From Balanoglossus misakiensis (Eukaryota; Hemichordata), in assembly GCA_040954595.2 (NCBI GenBank), contig CM082597.2, positions 4,216,001 to 4,280,000 of the forward strand: 64,000 bases of DNA. The letters run 5' to 3'. The notes beneath the pieces are model-generated. The model was not told where the DNA came from. It ran no database searches and saw only the letters and a list, made by a program, of their open reading frames with translations. Positions within the stretch are counted from its first letter, which is position 1, and the number at the start of each line of letters is the position of its first letter. This document shows positions 55,801 to 64,000 of the stretch, in pieces. A program made the position numbers and the translations under genes.

Positions 55801-55931
55801 TGGACTAACCCAACAATCATGTACACAGTGACCGGACTGAACCAATACCTGTCACGGGAGGAGATGGATACAGAAGAAGAGCTTCAGAATGACTGGGAGA
55901 TCGGTTCTCGGTCGATGAGAGGTCCACGCTC
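52859..55931 (-). other. probable CIC 3'UTR (no other gene seen)
   Basis: No conserved coding segment was found on either strand in this AT-rich 3-kb stretch. It begins right after the CIC stop codon and ends at a strong poly(A) signal. It contains two diverged direct repeats of about 70 bp at about 53550-53690, each with an ATTGG motif and TCACATGAC, and a DR1-like GGGTCAAAGGTCA at 53430-53442. A long 3'UTR is usual for transcription regulators, but transcript evidence is lacking. Confidence 0.5.
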
Positions 55932-58900
55932 TTATTTCGAAGCTGAGGTAGTTATCGTCGTGATGGGTACGAACTGCGCCTGCTGCTGCTGCGATACGTG
56001 GGGCTGCAGCATCACTTGCGACTGCAGCGAGGATGGTGCTGTCGGCTGCGGAGCTGGCGCTACGACCAGCGTCTGCGACATGGAGGTCATCGCCACGGCC
56101 GTCGTCTGCATCTCCCGCTCCTCCTGTTGTTGTTGTTGCTGCTGCTGTTGCTGCATGATCTTCTGTCGCACCTCGCGGATCTTCAACTGCAGGCAAGTCT
56201 TGGTCGGGAATATTTCCTTGTATCTTGCTTGGAACGCGGCCGTCGCATGACCTGTCATTCACAGACAAAAGATGAACAATTTTTAGTGACGTAAAGAGGG
56301 AGCCCTTTCACCCCCAGTTCCCTCTTTAGAGGTCCAACCTTACCATAGAAAACAATGGGTTGGGAGTGGACCATTATAGTGAAAGGGTTAATCCTAGGGA
56401 CTGTGGGCATTCCTATAGAGGAAAACACTATAACTTTTGTCTACAGAACAAACTTTTCATCAGAAACAAAAGATCGGGTTCACTGTGTACCTCTCCCCTT
56501 TAATGGTCACTGAGTGTTTGCTGGGTACAGTGGGCACTTGCAAGTTGGGAGTCTTGTTGTACATGCATCATGGGAATCAACACAAAGTTCTGTAACTTAG
56601 CAAAGGGCTTTACTACTGTGCTGTGTTTGAAGTCTACATTTCACCTAACGTCTTTTACCTGTAGGAAAGTATCCATGGTCTTCAAACAGCTGCAACACGA
56701 GAGTTCTTCGCTGGTCCAGAGTTTTCCTCAGTGAAGAATACGGTGCTTTCTCTCCGTCAGGGTCGTTGGGGTCGCCTATTTCCTCGTCATCTTCCTTGCC
56801 TGTCAATAACACAATCATGTGACGCGATTTAGCCAATCAGGTGACTTGTTAAAAACCATGTGAGACTATTTAGCCAATCAGGTGCAGTTATCAAAATCAT
56901 GTGACACCATTTAGCCAATCAGGTGCAGTTGTTCAAAACCATGTGACACCATTTAGCCAATCAGGTGCAGTTATCAAAACCATGTGACACCATTTAGCCA
57001 ATCAGGCGCAGTTGTTCAAAATCATGTGACACCATTCAGCCAATCACATACCTGCAGCTCTCTGCATGGAGGCCACCTCAGCCAGAGCATCCAAGCTCGA
57101 TCCACTGGCAGCAGCTACTGCAGCCGCCGCCTTCTCGGCCGGCCACTGGAAAATATTCTCCTCGCAGCGCAATCCCGGCGTTCCCGGCTCCGAACTGCTG
57201 GAATGACGTCTCTGCTTCAGTTTCATCGGAGACATCGGATCAGTGTCGGTACCGGAATCGTATTCTGATTTCCCTGTCGAAGAATAAAATATACAAATTA
57301 ACTTTTTATGCTTAAAGGTATACAGTCACCTCCAATTTACATATGCCCATATATGGCTGAAATGGAGTATTTGAGCGTTCTAAAGAACATATGACTGAAA
57401 ATCTGTGATTGGCTAGATCTCAATTTGCCATGGTAACTATACCTAATTTTCCATAGGTTACTATATACCTTTAAGGCTGTGTGTGCATTGAATTTTAATT
57501 TTTTAAAGTTTGTAGTCAATGTTTTTTGACAAAGTAATAAATGTAATATCTATAAGAATGCCAGGATGTAAGGGTCACACAAAGGTCAAAAATTGACAAC
57601 TGTTCTTACCTGAGGAGTTCTTCCTCTTTCTCCTGTAGCTTCCGACTAGCGCTCTCGGTGACTGCAACTTGGCAGCCTCTGCTTGATGTTCCTCTGGGTG
57701 ATACTCGGGGAGTTCCGCGAATCTGGCCTCAAAGTTCACTTCCTCAAGGACCCTGTAAATACAGCAAAAACACTTGGTGGTTTATACACAGGGTTCTTCC
57801 CAGCTTGAGTGGTGGCTACTCATTAATATTCACACTCATTGATATTCATATTCATTAATATTCATACTCATTGATATTCATACTCATGAATATTCATGTA
57901 GTGCAAGTCATACCCATTCATCAATATATCAAAGTGAGATAATAGACTAGATTCAGTATACAACAGCATTTGTTTGCTAGTTTTTTCACTTTAGTGCTCG
58001 TATAAAATAAGATGTGATGTCATTGAAGCACTTGACAATTTTATTTTAATTTCAAGCTACTTTACATATTACAACATTTACTTCAAACTGGTTACTATAA
58101 CTTGATTGGGAGGTAGTTGTTCTCTGAACAGGAAGTTGTCTGTTCAGCTGGACAGAATGCGTTTACACTGGAGGAAAGCAATAACCAACCTCTCCATCCC
58201 ATCATCGATATTCCTCTTCAGTATGCCTTTTGTGTTTGGAGTGGTCGGCAGCTCGGTCTCCATGGAAACAGCGTCTGATTGGCTTGCTGCCAGGACCGTG
58301 GATGGCAACGGCGGTGGTCTATGTTGCCGGTGTTTGTCGGTCGCTGGTGGTGGTGGCGGTGGTGGTGGTAGTGATGGCTGTGGTGGTGTTGGTGGAGGTG
58401 GGGCTTCCTCGCCACTTTCTGTTCGGGCAACCTATAATGAAACAAAAGAGTTTGAATTACCAGTTTCAGCACAGACCTGAACGCTACATTAAATAGGTTT
58501 ATGCTACCTAGGTTAGTGATGAAAATTTCATATGGTTGACACAATTTCAAGATGGCCGATTTTTGCCAAAAGTGATACTGGGTCTGGATTTTTGTAACAG
58601 GAAAAATAACAAAATGTGAAAAAAGTTGAACGAGTTAAATATGCCAACTACGATGACAGAAATTTTTGGATCAAAGGATTCAAAGGTAGTCATGAAATAC
58701 AGTTAACATATCATTTCTTCCAGGTCTTACTACAGTGAGTTGTCGACCTTTTACCCTCGACCCAGAATGCAATTATTATAATGAAATTTGACCCCCTAGC
58801 ACAAACTAAAGACGTAAGTAAGGTAGCCAGAATTAACACACAGAGATTGGAAAAGATTGCAAGTCCTCACCTTTTTCTCTCTCTTGACAGATTTAATCCC

Positions 58901-61781
58901 TGACTCGGCCACTATCTCCTTGTATCTCTTCCCCTTGCAGGCTCTTTGTGGTTTTCCGTCAGAATCGACTCCACCGGATGCAGGCGAGTTCCCGCCATTC
59001 CCAACCAGTGCCGGCATGACCGGAATGACGCTGGTAATTCCGGGCTGTACGGCGCCGGAAACACCCGGCCTTGTGATAGGTCCCGATATACTTGCCATTC
59101 CGGGAAAAGTGCCGGCCATTCCAGCCACATTTCCGGGAAGTGTTATTCCGGGCATAGTTCCCGACACGTTAACCGGTAGATTTCCTTGCACGCCACCCAC
59201 ACCCGGAGAGGGAATACCCGCAATGCTGGCAACAGTTCCGGTCTGAATATTCCTTGCTGTCATTGTAACAGGCATTCCGGGTCGCACGGCGATGCTCTCC
59301 GCCGGGAATGTCTGTATCTTCGGCTGGATGGGAGCCGAGGTTCTCTGGGCTTCCGGGGGATTCAGAATATTTGACATCACTTTCCGGGAGAGATCCGTTG
59401 TCAGCTGGTGGCCGGCGTCCGATCTCTCAACATGGCCGCCACCCTCCATCTGCCTCGCCATCTGCATCTGCATCTGCTGTTGTTGCCTGGCGACCAGCAT
59501 CTCCGTGGTAACTGGCGCCATGGTGAGTGCTACAGGCAGTGGTGATCTTGCAGCCTGGATGGTCATTGATTGCATTGAGTTTGGGTTGGCTACCGGAATA
59601 GATGCCAGAGGCGCTTTTACCCGTTTTGCGCCAGAATGGATCCCTGCTTCCGGTTTATTATCCATTGTCATGGTAACAGTGTTGTTTGATGCCTGCTTGA
59701 TACTTACAGTACCTGTAAACATAACACAAGATAAGTCTTTAAAGGAAAGTTAAAACAATTTAAGAAGATGGTGAACTTCTATTTTGACTACATATATGGC
59801 TGTGCCACATGGGGCAGGATTAGCTTACTATTTTCGAAACACTCACATCCCTTTTTCAATATACATGTATCTATCCTTTTTTTACTTGACTTTGTTCTTT
59901 GTGCCTTGTTGATTGCCTGTGTACATACTGTGAACTTTATGGCTCAATTTAAAAATTTTATTTCATAAGCTAGCACAATGACTTTGGGACCACTGCAATT
60001 AAAAGAAATAATATTCACATCCTTAAATCTGGTATCCTAACTAATTTCACCAGCAAAACTTGCTTCCATAAACTCCAGACGACCTCTCACCTTTGTGATG
60101 GGTCATCTGGCCCTGTGGTGCGACTCCAGCCTTCATATTCGGCAGCGGTGTGGACACTGCAGAGGTCATCACTTGAGCGCTCTGTGGCATCAGCGCCTTG
60201 GCGACCGTGGACAGCACGGAGGGATGGGTCTGGACCGCTTGGGTGGCTGCCGCGGCGACCGTCGTGAAGGTGACCGGTTTGGCCGTCGTCTGGGGCGTGG
60301 TCGCTGGCAGCAGGTTGGGCTGTGATCTGGGCTGGGGGACGGGCATCATCTGGGCCGCACTGACAGCTGTAGTGTGGGTGAATTCAACAAAGGTGCCATT
60401 ATTGCATGGGTGGGCATTAGTCAAACCTGTGTTAGTGACCACCTCTATATAGTGGCCACTTTGTTTCAGTCTCTGAGCAATTTACATGTACATTAATTCA
60501 CCTGTCTATAAAATATGCCATCTGTCTATAAAGACCAGTTTCAGAAAGTTTCTTGACTGGCCACTACATAAATAGCTGGCTATATTCAGTGCAATAATGT
60601 GCTCTAACAGAGAGGTAACACAATAAACAGCAGCCGCTGATGAACAAAAAATTATGGCCAAAACCAACACACTGTGCAAGCAAATAGCAGAGCACCTCCC
60701 ATTGTGTCCAACCATTGTTATTCAAATGAACCAACCTGTTCTGTCCAATCATGCAACACTACATCTACAGCTAACCTATTGTTATGTAAATTGACAGTAA
60801 AAAATACCTTGAAGGCTAGGGTGTGTCAGGGCTGCATGGCTCATGTAAGCGTTTGCAGGCAGAAAGGCGGTTTGCACTTTTTGAGCGTCACTCTTAGGAA
60901 TATTACCTGCGGCAGGCTCAGTTGTCATGACAACACTGGCAGGTGACCCTGGAGGTCCTGGATGTTGGATGTACGTAAATCTGTAACGATGGAAGGCGAG
61001 AAAACAGTTGTTAAAATTCGAACTCAAATTTGCAACAACAAAAAATCACATTTTTATTAAAGCCTATAGAGCTGCCACAGATCTTTGGATATTTTAGCAT
61101 TCAGTACATGGCAGAAATATGCTCATTTTACTCCTCAACTTACATCAACGTCTAGACAATTAAATTAATTTCAGGAAATGTAACCAGATTCACTTCACCT
61201 TCTACATTAATAATCGTTATTATTATAAACTTTTTTTTAGACTTAAACGTCCATATAAGTGTTACAAAAGACTATTATTAAACTCACCAATTTCTATTTT
61301 TACACCCCAATCAATCAGAAATCCATGACATAACAATTAATTTTATACTTTTTGAGACTGCTCTTGGCTATTCATTTCAATTTCCTTCAGTGTGGCTCTT
61401 ACTCATGTTGGTCAAATTAATTTTCAACAATGAAACTCATCACTAAGCAATTGGATTCAAATGTCAAGAAACGATTATACAATCGATATGGCTCTTCTAG
61501 TACTTATTGGAAATGGAATAAACATGTCATCATAAAGGTTAGGAATACAACAAAATGCGAAATGGTGGGAGATGAAACTGTAGGTTCTAATTATGACCTT
61601 TTCCGATTAAAATTAAATCTACGACAAGTGTGTCAGATTGCCATGTCTTATGCTGTAAAGACCTTTCTTATGTTATGCAACTAATGAACTATTCCAGAAA
61701 AGGTCAGATGAGAAAGATGGGATTCATGTGAATGAGAAAAGACACCAAGTACAGACAGACAGGCATACATATACATACATA

Positions 61782-61812
<31 letters not shown>

Positions 61813-61814
61813 CA

Positions 61815-61848
<34 letters not shown>

Positions 61849-63985
61849 CATACACACCCACACAAAGATAGACAGACTTCTTACCTTGGTGTAGATGGCA
61901 GAAGCAGTCTTTGTTGATTAGCTGCTATTGTTGCCATGGTGACGTGAGAACTGGGCGCCTGGGAAACCATCATGCCCGTTGTTGCCAGGTTGATTGGCTG
62001 CGAGACGACCGACGTGATTGGTTGGTTGACGACGGCTGCCAGGGACACCGGTTGGCTGACGACGGTTGCCACGGGTTGATTGACAGTGAGGACTTGGGAG
62101 GGTATAGTCACGGGGGATGGCATGACGGGGACCAGGGACTGGACTTTGTTGCCGGCTAGGACGGGCAGCTGCGGGGTGAAGAGGTTTCCGGCCAGTGGTA
62201 CTTGGTTGCCGTGTATGTGTGGGGGCCCGGCTTGGGTGACTTGGTTGCTGGGTGTGGTCACCACGTTGCCTTGGCCGCCCTGAGTGGCCAGCGCCATTGG
62301 TTTTCCCTGCATGGCCTTGATGGCGATGTTGTTTCCCGTGACCTGCAGGTTGGCGGTCTGGTTGCCGGGCGTCGCCGCGATCTGCAGTTTCGTCCCCGGG
62401 GCCACCTGCGCCGGGATGGACGGCAGGATGTAGTGCAGCTGGGTGATGTTGCTCCGGGCGACCGGTTGCCCCGGCGACAGGCTCACGCTTACCGGCGTCG
62501 GCTGCTGCTGGCTGTTGATGGTCGACTGCACCGGGGCAGTGGCCAGCATCGTCCCGCTGGTTGTCGCGTTCCCTTTGAGGAACAAGTTTTGCAAGAGAGC
62601 CGGCGGGATGGTGGTTGTCTGCTGCCCGGCGATCTGCGTCTGCAGCGTCTTCGGCGGATGCTGTCCGAGCGTCTTGATGAAGGACATTGGAAACTGGCTG
62701 ATTGTTGTGTTCGCTTGTTGTGCGACCGTCATGGCTGCCTGCTGCGCCCCGGCGGTCGTCAGAGTCGGTAAAAGTTTCGTCGCGCTGATAGTACACCCGA
62801 CTGGGACGCCTGGCTTGTAAGCTTGCCCCGGCATTATGATGGTGCCAGTTGGTTTTTGCGTGTTTCCGATATTCACGATGGCCTGCTGTGTGGGTAAGCT
62901 GACGGCCGTCTTGGCCATCTGGGAAATTGTCTGCGTGGCTTGCATGGTGCTCAGCATGGACGAGGTCCCCATGCTGCCGGGTTGCACTGTGGGCACGCTC
63001 CCGGTTACGCTTTTCGTCTGTACGGCCGGTTTCGACGCGATGAGGATCGGCGGCATGAGGGATTTGGTCGCCGGCATGGTGGTCATCATGCTCTTGCCGT
63101 TCGAGAACGTCGTGACGGTCATCGGGGTTGTGACGCTGGCCAGCTGCACTTTCCCGACTAGGGGCATCCCGTGAGCTTGCTGCGGCTGGGTCTGCGTCAG
63201 TGATATGGGCAACAGAGTCTGCTTCAGTCCCGGCGAGAAGACGGCGGGTGGTGGTGGTGCGACGGCCTTCTCGGCGAAGACCTTCGGGTGTACGCTCGCG
63301 GTTGGTGTCAGGGGCATCGGGGGGAGCCCCGAAACCTGAATCATCGTGCCGACAGCCGTGGTGGAGATCGACGTCAGCGCCGGCATCTGGAGCGTTTTCT
63401 GCGACCCCCCGACCTGCCTGCCGCCCGTGTCCCTCAGATGCTGCGCTTGCACCAGACCCAGTTCCTGAGATTTGAAGTGTCCCTGTCGCTTGTCCGCCGA
63501 GTGGCTGTCGTGCTTGGCCTGGTGGGTCTTGGGCACGTACTCCTTGAAGGACCGCGCGGCCGACGCCTGCTTGAACTGCTCCAGAACCCGTCCCTTCGGC
63601 GAGTGAACCTTGAAGACGGCGCCCGTCGGTTGAAAAGCCGTCCCGCTCTGCGTCGGTCGCGTGATTGGCCCGCTCTCTGACAGCTGACCAATCGCGCTGC
63701 CCGTTACAGCGGCACTCATCCCTCCGGACGAATCCGGGTGCTCCATTCCAGAGAACTGCCGCCTGATTGGCGAGGTGGACCCCGGCTTGAGGGGCTTGGG
63801 GCGGTACGTGATGTCCGCCGAGGAGATGGGCTTCATCACCGGGGAAAACCGTTGCTGGGGAAACACTTTGTTCTCGATCATCCCCTCCTCCTCGGACTGG
63901 CTGTCTGTGTCGCTGTCAGACACGTGTTCTTGACATTTCAAGTCGATTGTTCCCACTGGCTGCACACTGCTCACTTCATCATCAG
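55932..63985 (-). CDS. CIC: capicua transcriptional repressor, C-terminal part (5' exons beyond window)
   Basis: Nine minus-strand exons: 63985-61885, 60980-60808, 60366-60091, 59712-58871, 58431-58190, 57752-57610, 57273-57052, 56799-56659 and 56251-55932 (TAA). All phases agree, giving about 1486 residues. Identity rests on the C-terminal C1 region: [82 protein letters not shown] and [15 protein letters not shown], all close to vertebrate CIC. The two largest exons encode low-complexity Gln/Thr/Val/Pro-rich sequence with RFSPVMKP at the start. A run of about ten Gln follows C1, then a divergent Q-rich tail. Capicua binds TGAATGAA-type sites through its HMG box together with C1 and represses RTK/ERK target genes in the nucleus. 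The HMG box is not in the window. The first exon listed has an acceptor (TTTTGCAG), so it is internal. Confidence 0.95.
56104..56157 (-). other. polyglutamine tract in CIC
   Basis: About ten CAG/CAA codons directly follow the C1 motif (after REVRQKIM) and precede EEREMQ. CAA interruptions make it less prone to slippage than a pure CAG run. Confidence 0.85.
56301..56392. repeat. MITE-like element R2, copy 3 (CIC intron)
   Basis: An inverted copy of 51491-51583. It begins AGCCCTTTCACCCCCAGTT, contains GGTCCAACCTTACCATAGA and AAAACAATGGG, and ends GTGAAAGGGTTAA. It lies in the last CIC intron. Confidence 0.88.
56812..57047. repeat. 41-42 bp minisatellite filling a CIC intron
   Basis: Six units with AGCCAATCA at 56831, 56872, 56913, 56955, 56996 and 57038, spaced 41, 41, 42, 41 and 42 bp. 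Each unit also carries CATGTGA(C/G) about 12 bp before the CCAAT word. Two linker forms (TTATCAAAA and TTGTTCAAAA) occur. The host intron is 56800-57051, so the array is essentially the whole intron and the donor GTATGTGATTGGCTG lies in a repeat unit. Confidence 0.95.
57311..57475. repeat. MITE with CTTAAAGGTATA termini (CIC intron)
   Basis: 165 bp, beginning CTTAAAGGTATACAGT and ending ACTATATACCTTTAAG, a terminal inverted repeat. The interior holds GTGATTGGCTAGATCTC, shared with the partial copy at 38755-38840. No coding capacity. Confidence 0.85.
57820..57897. repeat. 15-18 bp AT-rich minisatellite (CIC intron)
   Basis: Repeated ACTCATTGATATTCAT and CATTAATATTCA-type units, about five copies, in the intron between the KGILKR exon and the VLEEVNF exon. 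Confidence 0.85.
58509..58842. repeat. dispersed repeat R3, copy 2 (CIC intron)
   Basis: Matches 52459-52796 along its length in the same orientation with many small indels. It ends about 28 bp from the splice donor of the large CIC exon (edge 58871). Confidence 0.88.
60419..60570. repeat. MITE-like element R1, copy 2 (CIC intron)
   Basis: It carries TCAAACCTGTGTTAGTG, ACCACCTCTATATAGTGGCC, TACATGTACATTAATTCACC and TTGACTGGCCACTA as in copy 1 at 42579-42723, with a small internal duplication of CTGTCTATAAA. The right terminus is degraded. Confidence 0.85.
60981..61750. other. unannotated CIC intron sequence
   Basis: AT-rich intronic sequence between the 61885 donor and the 60980 acceptor. 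The one plus-strand reading frame near 61430-61684 shows no recognisable motif, and I see no splice or coding support for it. Confidence 0.6.
61751..61862. repeat. ACAG/CATA compound microsatellite (CIC intron)
   Basis: A few ACAG units are followed by about 20 CATA units, with interruptions, close to the donor of the large CIC exon (edge 61885). Confidence 0.95.
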
Positions 63986-64000
63986 CTGCAAAATAGCAAA

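Noticed and set aside
55852-56294. Alternative-frame ORFs across the last CIC exon (Ala/Asp-rich and Leu/Arg-rich)
   Set aside because: They are shadows of the CAG-rich coding frame, whose C1 motif is unmistakable.
61918-61950. X-box-like GTTGCCATGGTGAC inside a CIC exon
   Set aside because: It matches the RFX pattern but lies in coding sequence and is explained by codons for VTMATIAAN.
61911-63691. Other-frame ORFs on both strands over the large CIC exon (up to 292 codons)
   Set aside because: High GC and biased composition open other frames. The 697-codon frame joins in phase with the neighbouring CIC exons.

Overview
The window is animal nuclear DNA. It has spliced genes with GT-AG introns of about 100-2000 bp, AATAAA polyadenylation signals, MITE-like dispersed repeats, tetranucleotide microsatellites and a long satellite array. 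The four genes are bilaterian (FASTKD1-like, RSPH1, TMEM145-like, capicua) and resemble vertebrate proteins while the gene structure is compact. I infer an invertebrate deuterostome, perhaps a cephalochordate such as Branchiostoma; the sequence does not prove this.

Left 36 kb (1-36174): one tandem array of an 88-bp satellite monomer, about 410 copies, running off the left edge and broken by a 100-N assembly gap at 5144-5243. It has three blocks: A (1-5143, junction variant CCTTTCTGAAC), B (5244-15742, nearly identical copies, variant CCGATTTGAAC) and C (15845-36174, mixed variants in nested higher-order repeats of 7, 20 and 31 monomers). A scrambled monomer at 15743-15844 separates B from C. 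At the right edge the monomers degrade (36175-36590) and end in a 167-bp palindrome (36591-36757) whose arm aligns with the monomer, which suggests how the satellite arose. The array stops about 270 bp short of the FASTKD1-like gene's polyadenylation site.

Right 27 kb (36.9-64 kb): four genes whose exon structures I could rebuild with every splice phase consistent. (1) A FASTKD1-like mitochondrial RNA-binding protein, minus strand, 6 coding exons, 881 aa. (2) RSPH1, radial spoke head MORN-repeat protein of motile cilia, minus strand, 7 exons, 297 aa. (3) A TMEM145-like seven-transmembrane protein, plus strand, 13 exons, 511 aa, head-to-head with RSPH1 across a 1-kb shared upstream region that holds an RFX X-box. 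(4) The 3' part of capicua (CIC), a transcriptional repressor, minus strand, 9 coding exons and about 1486 aa in the window; its HMG-box exons lie beyond the right edge. CIC is convergent with the TMEM145-like gene, and their polyadenylation sites are under 500 bp apart.

The genes do not form an operon. CIC and TMEM145 are also neighbours on human 19q13.2, so this pair looks like ancient conserved microsynteny. Introns carry several short inverted-repeat elements. One CIC intron consists almost entirely of a 41-42 bp tandem repeat whose units each pair a CCAAT box with a CACATG motif. I found no rRNA, tRNA, CRISPR array or intact autonomous transposon.
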